A stretch of DNA of 54,664 nt from Bdellovibrionales bacterium (GTDB taxonomy: Bacteria > Bdellovibrionota > Bdellovibrionia > Bdellovibrionales > UBA1609). The stretch lies in assembly GCA_019695175.1 (NCBI GenBank), contig JAIBAM010000016.1, positions 1 through 54,664 on the forward strand, read 5' to 3'. Of this stretch, positions 15,441 through 27,268 are shown piece by piece. How positions within the stretch are numbered: position 1 is the stretch's first letter; each line of letters starts with the position of its first letter. Below the pieces are notes generated by a model. That model saw nothing but the letters and a program-made list of their open reading frames with translations. It had not been told where the DNA came from and did no database searches. Both the position numbers and the translations under genes were made by a program.

Positions 15441-17693
15441 ATGACTGAATTGGAAACAAGTGAAATCACAAACGAAGAAAAAGTCGTTGAAACCGTTGAT
15501 GATTTAATTCTTTTAGCCCAGAACTACCTTCCTGCACCCAGCCTTAACATTGTTCGAAAAGCTTACGAATTTTCTGAAAAAGCCCACGCTGGACAAATTA
15601 GAAGAAGTGGTGAGCCCTATATTTCCCACCCCTTGGGAGTGGCTGCCATATTGGCAGAATTAAAATTGGATATGCCGACTCTTGTAGCGGCCCTGTTGCA
15701 TGATACTGTTGAAGATACCTCAGTCACATTGGAAGAGATTGATAAAATTTTTGGAGTTTTGATTTCACGTCTTGTGGATGGGGTCACAAAAATTTCTCGA
15801 ATTAAATTTCGCAACACTCACGAAAAGCAAGGTGAAAACATCCGCAAAATGATTGTAGCCATGGGCAAAGATGTCCGTGTGGTCTTGGTTAAATTAGCGG
15901 ATCGATTGCACAACATGAGAACTTTGAGCCACATGCCCCCCTCTAAACAAGCATTAATTGCCCAAGAAACCTTGGACATTTATTCCCCTCTGGCTTCTCG
16001 ATTGGGTATCAACACCATGAAAATTGAACTGGAGGATTTAAGTTTTCGCTACTCCCAACCCACGGCCTATTACGAGTTGGCACAAAAGGTAGCCAAAAAA
16101 AAGAAGGAACGGGAAAAGTACATCGGCGATGTGAAGAAAATTTTATTTGCAGAAATTTCCAAAAGAACCCAAGTTCAGGTCGAAGTCCAAGGTAGACCTA
16201 AGCATTTATTTTCAATTTACAAAAAAATGCAAACCCGAAACATTAGCTACGAACAGGTCTATGATATTTTAGCTTTTAGGGCGTGTGTGCAAACGGTTCA
16301 AGAATGCTATGAAATTCTAGGTATTGTTCACACTCTTTGGAAACCCATACCAGGACGTTTCAAAGACTTTATCGCCATGCCAAAGAAAAATAATTACCAA
16401 AGCCTACATACCACAGTCATTGGTCCTGGTGCTGAAAGAATAGAAATTCAAATTCGCACTTTCGACATGCACCAAGTTGCAGAAAGGGGTATTGCCGCCC
16501 ATTGGGCCTACAAAGAAAGTGATGATGACGATAGTGATGCTAAGGACGCGGGCGATAGCTCACAGGCACAAAAATTTAATTGGCTTCGAGATCTTGTAGC
16601 CATGCATCAGCAAACAAATAGTTCTGATGAATTTTTGGAAAATATCAAATCAGATTTATTTGAATCGGAAATTTACGTTTTTACTCCAAAAGGTGAGGTG
16701 AAAGAATTCCCTGATGGCGCCACCCCAATAGATTTTGCTTTTTCCGTTCACACCGATGTGGGCACCCATTTAGTGGCGGCTCGAGTGAACGGAAAACTTG
16801 TAACCTTAAAACACAGACTTAAAAACGGTGATACCGTCGAGATTATGACCTCAAAAAGTCAACAGCCTTCCAAGGACTGGTTGAAATTTTGTGTCACCAC
16901 TAAGGCCAAATCAAAAATTAGAGCCCATGTTAAAGCTGAGCAAAGAAAGAAAGCCCTTATTTTGGGTCGTGAATTGGTAGAAAAAAGCTTAAGAAAAATT
17001 GGCACCTCCCCCAACCGACTTTTTACTGGCCCGGAGTATGAGAAGCTAATTAAAGAATTGGGTTGTTCAGACCAAGACGATCTCTTTGTCAAAGTGGGTT
17101 TTGGCACAGTGACCGCACAAAATATTATTGAAAAATTACAACCCCAAGGAATTCCCCCCTCCTTGGAAAAAGAAAATGAAGAGAACTTCTTACAAAAAGC
17201 TTTTAAGGCAGCGGTACAGCGAACCAAAAAAACTTCCTCACTCATTCGCGTGGACGGAATGGACGATGTCTTGGTTCGATTCGCGCGTTGTTGCACGCCC
17301 ATTCCTGGGGACTCCATTGTGGGTTACATCACCCTGGGTCGAGGGATTATTATCCATCGTGCTGACTGCAGTAAGGCATTTGAAATGGACCAAGGTCGTC
17401 GTATTGATGTGGAGTGGAATACCAACTATCCAAAAACATCCTCGGGACGACTGGTGCGAATTCGAGTGGTGGGTGAAGACGTCCCTGGATTATTAAAAGA
17501 TATGAGTGAAGTATTCACCAGTCACGGAGTGAACATCCACAATGCCCAAGTGCGAACGACAAAGGATTTAAAAGCCATATGTTCTTTTGATGTATTGATC
17601 CGCGACACTCAACAATTAGCGGAAATCATGACGGGGCTGTCAAAACTCAAAGGGGTGATTGGCGTAACAAGGGTTGCCCACTCTACCTTATGA
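15441..17693 (+). CDS. spoT: Bifunctional (p)ppGpp synthetase/hydrolase (RelA/SpoT family)
   Basis: The 750-residue protein has all Rsh domains in order. The HD hydrolase domain lies at about residues 48-150 (HAGQIRRSGEPYISHP, LLHDTVEDT). The synthetase domain is at about 240-350 (GRFKDFIAMPKKNNYQSLHT, EIQIRTFDMH). The TGS domain is at about 405-465, and a C-terminal ACT domain covers about 675-750. The intact HD motif and the RFKD form of the synthetase loop (residues 306-309) mark a bifunctional enzyme, not a synthetase-only RelA. No second Rsh is seen in the window. A conserved Cys pair region (ARCCTPIPGD) is also present. It follows rpoZ by 81 bp. Confidence 0.95.
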   Translation: MTELETSEITNEEKVVETVDDLILLAQNYLPAPSLNIVRKAYEFSEKAHAGQIRRSGEPYISHPLGVAAILAELKLDMPTLVAALLHDTVEDTSVTLEEIDKIFGVLISRLVDGVTKISRIKFRNTHEKQGENIRKMIVAMGKDVRVVLVKLADRLHNMRTLSHMPPSKQALIAQETLDIYSPLASRLGINTMKIELEDLSFRYSQPTAYYELAQKVAKKKKEREKYIGDVKKILFAEISKRTQVQVEVQGRPKHLFSIYKKMQTRNISYEQVYDILAFRACVQTVQECYEILGIVHTLWKPIPGRFKDFIAMPKKNNYQSLHTTVIGPGAERIEIQIRTFDMHQVAERGIAAHWAYKESDDDDSDAKDAGDSSQAQKFNWLRDLVAMHQQTNSSDEFLENIKSDLFESEIYVFTPKGEVKEFPDGATPIDFAFSVHTDVGTHLVAARVNGKLVTLKHRLKNGDTVEIMTSKSQQPSKDWLKFCVTTKAKSKIRAHVKAEQRKKALILGRELVEKSLRKIGTSPNRLFTGPEYEKLIKELGCSDQDDLFVKVGFGTVTAQNIIEKLQPQGIPPSLEKENEENFLQKAFKAAVQRTKKTSSLIRVDGMDDVLVRFARCCTPIPGDSIVGYITLGRGIIIHRADCSKAFEMDQGRRIDVEWNTNYPKTSSGRLVRIRVVGEDVPGLLKDMSEVFTSHGVNIHNAQVRTTKDLKAICSFDVLIRDTQQLAEIMTGLSKLKGVIGVTRVAHSTL

Positions 17694-17721
17694 CCACTGA
17701 AGTAAACATTAGAGGGAAAGA

Positions 17722-18573
17722 TCAGGGGGATGAGGCATCCGAACCCAAGCCTTCATCACATGAAATCCCAATCGGTGTTGAAGTTTTCTCGGGCAAACAA
17801 ACTTCATCGTAAGAAAAAGTTGTATATTCTCCTCTCCTAGTAGTTGCTATTTTACTACCACCAGTATCTGGGGGTATTTTTTTAGTTTCGGCTTGAGGGT
17901 CTGAATAAGTGGGTACACAACGAAGAGTCTTCCCGGGAGGAACAGGAATTTTTTGAATTATTTCAATGGTGGTACCATCGTATTGGCAGCGCATTTCATA
18001 AGTGGCTACACCAGGAGTAGCTTTATTGGACCTATCACCACTTAACTCATAGTAAAGTTCTTTCTGATATCCCGAACCTTCAGCTTCAAGAACTTCAACT
18101 GAAGAAACGACCGCAAACGCAGAAGTTGTATTGTTGCTTTGATTCTTAAAAGATTTGCGTGATTCAGTAGGAGGCGACAAGGTTTTTTTAATTTCAAAAG
18201 TGTTAAAACAATTAGAACTGATTCGGGGTGAAGAGACTCTCCAGTCGCCAGAATCAGGTTGATACTCATTTGTTGTTAAATCAATAGATTTAGTATGTAT
18301 CCCGGGATTTCTCATTTTTTTAAATTCTGACACAATAACTTCTTGCCTGGTTTGCAGATGTAAGGGGCAGGTCATTTTTATTTCGATTGCATAACTTGCT
18401 TGAAAAAAAAATAAGATATCACCCATCAAGAAAAATAAGATGATTTTACTACCAACCCTCACAAACCATTGGTTTACAAAATATTGGTTTGCAAAATAAT
18501 ATCTGTATGTCTGAAGAGAACAGTCATATAAAAAATCAAACACTCTCTTTATTAATTGAACAAAATTGGACAA
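17722..18573 (-). CDS. Orphan exported protein, unknown function
   Basis: The open frame extends to a TTG at 18594, but the TTG at 18573 has a ribosome binding site (AAAAGG, 6-9 bases upstream), giving 283 residues. A hydrophobic stretch (IILFFLMGDILFFFQASYA) ends like a signal peptidase site. A GTG just before it could give a normal 25-residue signal peptide, so the start is uncertain. The mature part is Ser/Thr/Pro-rich, with about six Cys spread over it. Codons are AT-rich compared with spoT. A 15-bp tandem repeat (ATTGGTTTRCAAAAT) lies in the N-terminal part, 18471-18500. No family is recognised. It converges with spoT. Confidence 0.5.
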   Translation of the reverse strand: MSNFVQLIKRVFDFLYDCSLQTYRYYFANQYFVNQWFVRVGSKIILFFLMGDILFFFQASYAIEIKMTCPLHLQTRQEVIVSEFKKMRNPGIHTKSIDLTTNEYQPDSGDWRVSSPRISSNCFNTFEIKKTLSPPTESRKSFKNQSNNTTSAFAVVSSVEVLEAEGSGYQKELYYELSGDRSNKATPGVATYEMRCQYDGTTIEIIQKIPVPPGKTLRCVPTYSDPQAETKKIPPDTGGSKIATTRRGEYTTFSYDEVCLPEKTSTPIGISCDEGLGSDASSP

Positions 18574-18594
18574 TGAATCACCTTTTAAACTCAA

Positions 18595-18944
18595 AAAACA
18601 GTACTGACAGAACTACACTTACCAATAGTGTGAATAGTTAATGTCAATAGTTTCTTGTTGCACTAACCCTGTTCTTTCTGCTTCTTTTTTGTGTGTAATG
18701 GAGACTGAATGTATAAATAAAACATATTTTTATAAAGGAAAATTAATAAAAACCCCTCTGTTGAGGAAATAGTACAAAGTTGACTTGATTTTTTACAGGC
18801 TTCATCCTCAAAAACAGGGAAGTTCCATCATCTTGTAACCAATGCTTGTCTCAAAAATAAAAAAAGAATAGTGTCCCCGCTTCAATTTTAGATCACTTTT
18901 TTTAATTAAAGACTCAACCTGGGGGGGGGGACCCTATATTTGGA
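18595..18944. other. 350-bp AT-rich divergent intergenic region
   Basis: It separates the orphan minus-strand gene from the PHB depolymerase gene and must hold promoters for both. A TTGACT at 18780-18785 could be a -35 box for the plus strand, but no good -10 follows. The G10 run (18921-18930) is the striking element. No ORF or RNA gene is seen. Confidence 0.5.
18921..18930. promoter_or_regulatory. G10 homopolymer just upstream of the depolymerase start
   Basis: Ten consecutive G end 14 bases before the TTG start codon. The tract lies in the ribosome-binding or leader zone, and its length could change by slippage. No in-frame start codon lies upstream (stop at 18903), so any switching would act on initiation or transcription, not by a frameshift. 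Confidence 0.6.
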
Positions 18945-20035
18945 TTGACGACAACAAAAACTAAATACTTTTTAGTTATATTAATAGGATTTGGGGTTAT
19001 TTTTTCCATTTATGGGGAGGCCCCTCCTCCTGCTTTACCACACCCTGTCAGTGTCTCTGGTGTTTCATCTGGTGGGATAATGGCCCAGCATTTAGCTGCG
19101 ACTCACCCAGATAGGATTAACGGCGTTGGCTTATTTGTTTCCGGAATTATCCAACAAACAGCTGGAGTTTCAGCTACTCCCTGGGACCCACTTGCCGCAC
19201 TTTTCGGATTCAATCATAATGCCTGTAAGGCCCTTCTCTCTATGAAAGTTGGTGTGGAGGACCATGAAGCAGTTTTAAGGGCCATACGTCAAATCCTTGA
19301 TCAAACAGCAGGTGGTAGTGAATTATTTAAGAACATTAGATTTTTCGTTGTTTCAGGAAAAGCTGACCAAGTACTTCATGCTTCTCTACACTCGAGTTTA
19401 CTTGATGTTTTGAGTCAATTGGGTGTTCCTCAAAATAACATTTTTGCACATGTTGTCCCAAATATGGGCCACGCCATGCCTATTCGAATCACACCCGGGG
19501 CCGTCCTTGGTGAAAAAGATTTTTTACATCCTGGAGATTTTGACGGAGTTGGTACGATGTTCAAATTCTTTTTAAACCCTAGCGCTAGTAATCACCTTCT
19601 CAATGCCAATTTAGAAGTGCTAGCAAGTGAATTTTTAATATTAAATCAACAGGACTTTGTTCCCACTGGTCTAACGGCAAAATCCATTTCCATGGGAACA
19701 GAAGCCTATATTTATATTCCCAAAGCTTGCAGAGAAAATAAAAACAACTGCCAAAAAATCCACGTGGCTCTACATGGTTGTGAACAAACCATTGAAAAAA
19801 TAAGTCGGCGTTTTATGACTGCCACGGGCTATTTGAAATGGGCAGAAGCTTTCAATGTTGTGGTAATCTTTCCCCAAGTAGTTAAGTCACACTCAAACCC
19901 CATGGGATGCTGGGACTGGTGGGGATACACGGGCCAAAATTATGCCACAAAAAACGCTCCCCAAATTCAGACGATTATGAATATGGTTGATTTTGTTCAA
20001 AAAAAACTGATGTCAAACGACGGGACTCTCTCACC

Positions 20036-20039
<4 letters not shown>
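18945..20039 (+). CDS. phaZ: Extracellular polyhydroxybutyrate depolymerase-type esterase
   Basis: The 364-residue product starts at a TTG and has a signal peptide (hydrophobic about residues 8-23, cleavage near GEA). The lipase box G-V-S-S-G gives nucleophile Ser41. Asp141 (SGKADQ) and His176 (NMGHAMP) complete a triad. The order and spacing match the circularly permuted PHB depolymerase of Penicillium funiculosum type (Ser39, Asp121, His155). The C-terminal signature GCWDWWGYTGQNYATKNAPQ is also typical of that family. It should hydrolyse PHB or a related polyester outside the cytoplasm. Its stop overlaps queA by 4 bp, an unexpected partner. Confidence 0.82.
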
Positions 20040-22254
<2,215 letters not shown>

Positions 22255-22283
22255 GAATTTTACATAGAAAGAAGTAGCTGACG

Positions 22284-22332
22284 CAGCATCTCAGAATAAA
22301 ACCTTAGATGTTGTTTTGCGTTGATTTTTTTT
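22284..22332 (+). terminator. Possible terminator between tgt and yajC
   Basis: CAGCATCT (22284-22291) can pair with AGATGTTG (22306-22313) with one G-U pair. A T8 run follows at 22325-22332. The 12 bases between stem and T-run make it weak. Confidence 0.3.
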
Positions 22333-22402
22333 AATAGCAATGCTGAATGATGAACCACATCTTTTTTATCTCTTTATCACCAATCTTTATGAGGAGACCT
22401 AC

Positions 22403-22744
22403 ATGCTTTGGATCTTTCTAATGGACGTAGCCCATGCGCAAGAAGCTGCATCTTCCGCCGCAAAACCCAACTTACTTGAAACAATGATGCCTTTTTTAAT
22501 GATGTTTGGGGTGATTTATTTTTTAATTCTCCGTCCCCAGAGTAAACGCAACCAAGCTCAAAAAGTGTTTTTGTCGTCTTTAAAAAAAGGCGATTCGGTT
22601 TTGACTTCTTCCGGAATTCTAGGGAGCATTGAAGGTCTTACCGATAAATTTGTGACTTTGGAAATTGCGAACAACGTTCGGGTTCGAATATTGCGTTCTC
22701 AAATTGCCGGACCCGCTCAACAGCAAGAGGATCAAAAATCATGA
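22403..22744 (+). CDS. yajC: Preprotein translocase accessory subunit YajC
   Basis: The ATG at 22403 has a GGAG ribosome binding site 7 bases upstream and gives 113 residues, the normal size. An in-frame upstream start at 22340 adds non-conserved residues. The single membrane helix (MMPFLMMFGVIYFLIL) is followed by the family hallmark RPQSKRNQAQK. The GDSVLTSSGILGSIEGL motif comes next. YajC associates with SecDF at the Sec translocon. Its stop overlaps the secD start by 4 bp. Confidence 0.93.
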   Translation: MLWIFLMDVAHAQEAASSAAKPNLLETMMPFLMMFGVIYFLILRPQSKRNQAQKVFLSSLKKGDSVLTSSGILGSIEGLTDKFVTLEIANNVRVRILRSQIAGPAQQQEDQKS

Positions 22745-24447
22745 GTCTAAAGTGGCGTTTAGTAATTGCATCGATACTGGTGTTAAGTGCATTGATTAAA
22801 ATAGCTCCGAATTTTTTTAATTTGGAGGGTAAATGGTGGCCAGCCGAAGGCAAAATTACCTATGGGTTGGATATTCAAGGCGGCGTTCACCTTGTCATGG
22901 GTGTGGATATCGATGCTGTCATGAAAGAAAAAATGACACGCACCAGTCGTTCCTTGCTGGAAGAACTTAAGTCAGCTGATATAAAAGTGAAGGATGTGAA
23001 TGTTTCCAATGAAACTCTCCATGAAATTAAAGTGACTTTAGAAAACCCAAACGAACTCAGCAAGAGTGTCGAGCTGATCGAAAAAAATCATAAAAATTAT
23101 CTGCAAATTCTCTCCTCCGGTAATGTCGAAATTCTAGTTAAAATCTACGATACCCAGGTGGCTGAAATTAAAAAGTTAACTTTGGATCAGGCCATCGGAG
23201 TTATTCGCAATCGCATAGATGAGTTTGGAGTCTCTGAACCCAGTATTTCAGCCCAAGGGGAGAACCGCATTCTCGTGCAACTTCCAGGAATCAAAGATTC
23301 CGCACGAGCTAAAGAATTGATCAACCGCACGGCTCACTTGGAATTTAGGATTGTAAGCCATGAACTTTCCCCCTCTGGAAATTTTGACGAAAACTCAAAA
23401 AAATTACTGGAATTGGTTCAGGAGGCCGAAAAGAAATCTAATTACAGCCTGGGAAAAGACGGCCTTAATTATGTAACTTATGTAAAACGCATCAATAACG
23501 ATCTTAAAGAAAAGTTACCTCCTAATACCATGATAGCTTTTACCAAAGCCCCTGAAGCTCGAACGATGGAGGCTGGAAAACTCCCCCAACTACTTCGCAC
23601 TGACACAAATATTGCGGGAGATCTTTTAGAAGATGCTTTTGTCACTTATGATGAAAGAGGCCAACCTCAGGTGGGATTTAAGTTTGGCCCAGAAGGATCC
23701 CGGCGTTTTGGAGAGTTAACCTCAAAAAACATCAATAAACAACTAGCTATCGTATTGGATGAAGTCATTCAATCCAGTCCTGTAATTCAAAGTAAAATCA
23801 CTTCCACTGGAGTGATTTCTTTAAATCGCGGGTCTCAAGAAGATGCGTTTAATGAGGCTAAATTAATCGTAGCCACACTTAGAGCTGGCGCTTTACCAGC
23901 CGCCTTGGAACAACTTGAAGAACGATCCGTTGGACCTACACTAGGCTCCGACGCCATTGAAAAAGCAAAACTAGCTGGTTTGGTCGCATACGCTTTTATA
24001 GCTGGGTTTATGATGCTTTATTACGGTGTTATGGGAGTTATCGCCAGTATCGCCTTAGCTCTTAATGTGGTTTGCCTTATTGCTGTTCTTACGGGCCTTG
24101 GCGCTACCTTAACTCTACCAGGTGTTGCAGGAATTATCTTAACGATGGGCGTGGCTGTCGACGCCAATGTGATTATCTTTGAACGAATTAAAGAAGAGTT
24201 TAGAAAGGGTAGCAGTTTAAAACTTTCCATACATGATGGATTTAACAATGCCTACTCTGCCATTATTGACTCCAATGTGGTGGCAGTTAGTGTAGCTCTT
24301 ATTTTATTCTACTATGGTACGGGACCCGTACGAGGTTTTGCAGTGACACTTATCTCAGGAATTGTGACCTCTGTCTTTACTGCGATTTTTCTTTCCAGAG
24401 TCATGATTGATTTAATTAATGAGCGCTTGGGTTTGAAAAGAGCTTAA
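22741..24447 (+). CDS. secD: Protein translocase subunit SecD
   Basis: With SecF it forms the proton-driven pump that completes Sec-dependent export. The 568-residue product has an N-terminal membrane helix and the D1 motif YGLDIQGGVHLVMGVD (about residue 40). The large periplasmic P1 domain follows, including AIGVIRNRIDEFGVSEPSI. Five membrane helices from about residue 400 begin at SVGPTLGSDAI and contain TMGVAVDANVIIFERIKEE (D4/D5). Translation is coupled to yajC (ATGA), and secF follows after 22 bp. Confidence 0.95.
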   Translation: MSLKWRLVIASILVLSALIKIAPNFFNLEGKWWPAEGKITYGLDIQGGVHLVMGVDIDAVMKEKMTRTSRSLLEELKSADIKVKDVNVSNETLHEIKVTLENPNELSKSVELIEKNHKNYLQILSSGNVEILVKIYDTQVAEIKKLTLDQAIGVIRNRIDEFGVSEPSISAQGENRILVQLPGIKDSARAKELINRTAHLEFRIVSHELSPSGNFDENSKKLLELVQEAEKKSNYSLGKDGLNYVTYVKRINNDLKEKLPPNTMIAFTKAPEARTMEAGKLPQLLRTDTNIAGDLLEDAFVTYDERGQPQVGFKFGPEGSRRFGELTSKNINKQLAIVLDEVIQSSPVIQSKITSTGVISLNRGSQEDAFNEAKLIVATLRAGALPAALEQLEERSVGPTLGSDAIEKAKLAGLVAYAFIAGFMMLYYGVMGVIASIALALNVVCLIAVLTGLGATLTLPGVAGIILTMGVAVDANVIIFERIKEEFRKGSSLKLSIHDGFNNAYSAIIDSNVVAVSVALILFYYGTGPVRGFAVTLISGIVTSVFTAIFLSRVMIDLINERLGLKRA

Positions 24448-24469
24448 CCTTTTAAGGACGACAACTTTT

Positions 24470-25474
24470 ATGATAAAAAAAAATGACAATACCATGACTC
24501 CTTCCACAAATAAAAACCAGAAGGTAGCCACGCGCTCCCCCCATTCACAATCCAAAAATCAACCTGGCAAGATAGACTTTATGAAAATGGCTAAATTTTT
24601 TGTGCCATTTTCAATCTTAGGTACACTTCTTTCTTTTGTTTTGATTTTCAGTAAAGATTTTAAATATGGGGTGGATTTTTCCGGCGGAACTGAAATACAA
24701 GTTTTATTCAAAAAGCCTGTGGAGGGCGGCCGGGTCAGAAAATTTATGAGTGATGTGGGTCATGAAAATGCTTCCATCCAAGCTTTTGAAAAAGGCAACG
24801 AGTACTTAGTAAGAATTGAACCCATCAAGGCTTCATCTGAAAAACAAGCCAACCTATTACTCAATGAGTCCATTAAAAAAATTACCGATGGATTTAACAC
24901 CAGTTTCCACGAAGAAGGTATTTCCATTGAAAGAGTGGACACCGTGGGACCACAAGTAGGATCTGAGCTTAAACGCAATGGTATTCTTGCGGCTTTCTAC
25001 AGTCTCTTAATGATTCTTATTTATATAGGACTGCGATTTGATTATAAATATGCCCCTGGAGCTGTATTCTGCCTGTTCCATGACGCGCTTATGATCTTGG
25101 GTGTCTACGCCCTTTTCCAATGGGAAATGAATGTTCAAATTATGGCCGCTATCCTCACTATTATTGGATATTCGCTGAATGACACCATTGTGGTTTTTGA
25201 TAGAATTCGTGAAAATGAAAAGCTCTACCATGGAGAATCTTTCCGTTGGATTTGCAATCGTTCCATGAATGATGTTTTTGTTAGATCTTTATTAACTTCT
25301 TTGACCACTTTTATTTCTGTCGTTGTAATGTGGTTGTTGGCTGGTGGGGTCATTAAAGATTTTGCATTAACTATGGCCATTGGAATTATCTTTGGCACTT
25401 ACTCTTCCATTTATGTGGCCACACCCTTAGTTATTTTTGTAGATAATCTGGAAAAAAATAAATCAAAGGTTTAA
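24470..25474 (+). CDS. secF: Protein translocase subunit SecF
   Basis: The 334-residue protein has a cytoplasmic N-terminal extension rich in Lys, Asn and Ser (about 35 residues). It then has the first membrane helix and the motif YGVDFSGGTEIQVLF. VGPQVGSEL precedes a block of five helices containing GYSLNDTIVVFDRIREN. Length and motif order are standard. An AAGGA ribosome binding site lies about 11 bases before the ATG; a second ATG 24 bp downstream is possible. It follows secD in the same operon. Confidence 0.95.
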   Translation: MIKKNDNTMTPSTNKNQKVATRSPHSQSKNQPGKIDFMKMAKFFVPFSILGTLLSFVLIFSKDFKYGVDFSGGTEIQVLFKKPVEGGRVRKFMSDVGHENASIQAFEKGNEYLVRIEPIKASSEKQANLLLNESIKKITDGFNTSFHEEGISIERVDTVGPQVGSELKRNGILAAFYSLLMILIYIGLRFDYKYAPGAVFCLFHDALMILGVYALFQWEMNVQIMAAILTIIGYSLNDTIVVFDRIRENEKLYHGESFRWICNRSMNDVFVRSLLTSLTTFISVVVMWLLAGGVIKDFALTMAIGIIFGTYSSIYVATPLVIFVDNLEKNKSKV

Positions 25475-25498
25475 GTAGAATAAATTAACGATTTAGAA

Positions 25499-27268
25499 AT
25501 GAGGTCTCATTTGTCGGATCCACTGCTCTGGGTTCCTAGGGTTGAAGATCTCCCGCCATCACCATTGCCTCTGCCCCATATGGTATGGTCTGTACTTTAT
25601 GGTCGCGGGTACTCCACACCCGACGCCCTTCAAAAGTGTTTAAAGTCCACGCTTCATGATCTTCGCAATCCATTTTCTCTCGACGGTATGGAAAGTGCCG
25701 TTTCCCGTTTGGTCACAGCTTTTAAAAAAAAAGAAACTGTTTGTGTTTATGCAGACTTTGACTTGGATGGAACCTCAGGATTAGCACTCTTGATGACGGG
25801 GCTTCAAGGTCTGGGTTTCGAAAAATTAATTCCTTGTCAGCCTCGCCGACTGGAAGAAGGCTACGGCGTTCATGTAAATCTGATTGAGAACATTCGTCAG
25901 ACAGCCCAAGTCCTGGTTACTGTGGATGTGGGAACCTCTGCAGTCGAAGTCCTCACTCAAGCACAAAATCAGGGTCTTGATGTCATTGTGACAGATCATC
26001 ATTTACCAGGAAAAACATTGCCCGAAGTGCTTGCCTTAATTAATCCCAATAAAGGTCATTGCCCCTCGGGCCTCCATCATCTTGCGGGTGTGGGAGTGGC
26101 CTTTTACTTATTTTTAGCGGTACGACGGGCTCTTTTAGAACAAGATCTGATAAAAGATCCGATAAATCCCAAAAGCCTTTTGGATTTTTTTGTTATAGGC
26201 ACCATTACAGATATGGTGGATTTACGTGATGAAAATCGCATCCTCACCCAACATGGGCTATGGCAGTTAACTCACACTCAAAGACCGGGATTTCGGGCCC
26301 TGTTGGAAAAATTGGATTTGGCTGAGCGACCACTAACCAGTCAAGATGTGGCACTGAGAATTGCCCCCAAATTAAATGCCCTGAGTCGTTTGGAAACAAA
26401 TCTTAGACCCATAGATATTTTATTGGAAACTGAACAAAGTCGCGCCTATGAAATGGTCGACCAAGTTCTAGCTCTAAATGCAGAAAGAGTCCGCCTGCAA
26501 AAATCTGCCGAAAGTGAAGCCATGGAAACTCTTCTCCAAAAAAAACCAAAAAATTTTGTGTGGGTTCGGTCCAATAATTTTCATCGGGGAGTTATCGGTC
26601 TGGTGGCAACTAAACTCTCACAACAATGGAATCTTCCTGCTTTTGTAGGTTCACTAGACTCCACGGGTAGAATTGTAGGTAGTTCCCGAGTCCCCTCTTT
26701 AAGTAATATAAACTTAGTTGAAGCTTTAACAGCGGCAAACGTGGCACTGGAACGTTTTGGAGGACATAAACAAGCTGCAGGATTTGAACTCAATACCACC
26801 AAGGAGGAAGAATTTAGCCATTTACTCACAAAACATTTTTCTGATTTACCGCCAAATCCTCCTTCACAATTTATCTATGATGCCGAAGGTGAATTGGAGG
26901 ATATTTCAGCAGAGCTCATGGGCTGGCATGAACATTTAGGTCCTTTTGGAGCTAAGTTTGAAAATCCCATTTATCGACTTAAAAACTTACAACTCAGTCA
27001 GTGTAAAGAAATGCGAGGGGGGCACTTACGACTTTCTTTTTCTTCCGCTAAAGGTCATAAACGAATAGGGGTTTGGTTTTCACCCCAACAAAACCAAGAC
27101 CAGGTGAGAGAATTTTTACATTCAAAAAAAAAGGTGGAAGCCCTGGTTGAGCTTGAATGGAACCACTACCAAGGAAACAAAACTTTGCAACTACAAATCA
27201 AAGACTTAAGAGCTTGTTCGGAGAGATGCAGTAGAGAACAAACTGCAAATTTCTTAAATTCGGACTAA
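25499..27268 (+). CDS. recJ: Single-stranded-DNA-specific exonuclease RecJ
   Basis: RecJ degrades single-stranded DNA 5' to 3' in recombination and mismatch repair. The 589-residue protein has the DHH-family motif I as DFDLDGTSG (about residue 83; consensus DYDxDGxTS), followed by VTVDVGTS. Motif III is VTDHHLPG, then ALINPN. The DHHA1 region has HRGVIGLVATKL and FGGHKQAAGF, and a C-terminal OB-fold region follows. The metal-binding Asp and His residues are present. The ribosome binding site is poor, and a TTG four codons later is an alternative start. It follows secF by 24 bp and overlaps the convergent DUF3108 gene by 4 bp. Confidence 0.93.
   Translation: MRSHLSDPLLWVPRVEDLPPSPLPLPHMVWSVLYGRGYSTPDALQKCLKSTLHDLRNPFSLDGMESAVSRLVTAFKKKETVCVYADFDLDGTSGLALLMTGLQGLGFEKLIPCQPRRLEEGYGVHVNLIENIRQTAQVLVTVDVGTSAVEVLTQAQNQGLDVIVTDHHLPGKTLPEVLALINPNKGHCPSGLHHLAGVGVAFYLFLAVRRALLEQDLIKDPINPKSLLDFFVIGTITDMVDLRDENRILTQHGLWQLTHTQRPGFRALLEKLDLAERPLTSQDVALRIAPKLNALSRLETNLRPIDILLETEQSRAYEMVDQVLALNAERVRLQKSAESEAMETLLQKKPKNFVWVRSNNFHRGVIGLVATKLSQQWNLPAFVGSLDSTGRIVGSSRVPSLSNINLVEALTAANVALERFGGHKQAAGFELNTTKEEEFSHLLTKHFSDLPPNPPSQFIYDAEGELEDISAELMGWHEHLGPFGAKFENPIYRLKNLQLSQCKEMRGGHLRLSFSSAKGHKRIGVWFSPQQNQDQVREFLHSKKKVEALVELEWNHYQGNKTLQLQIKDLRACSERCSREQTANFLNSD

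Noticed and set aside
16859-17317. 152-codon minus-strand ORF inside spoT
   Set aside because: It is fully antisense to a well-conserved domain of the Rsh protein, with no ribosome binding site and Ser/Cys-rich shadow composition.
18903-18947. Translational phase variation of the depolymerase through the G10 tract
   Set aside because: An in-frame stop lies at 18903 and no start codon lies between it and the TTG, so the tract is not translated; only effects on initiation or transcription remain possible.
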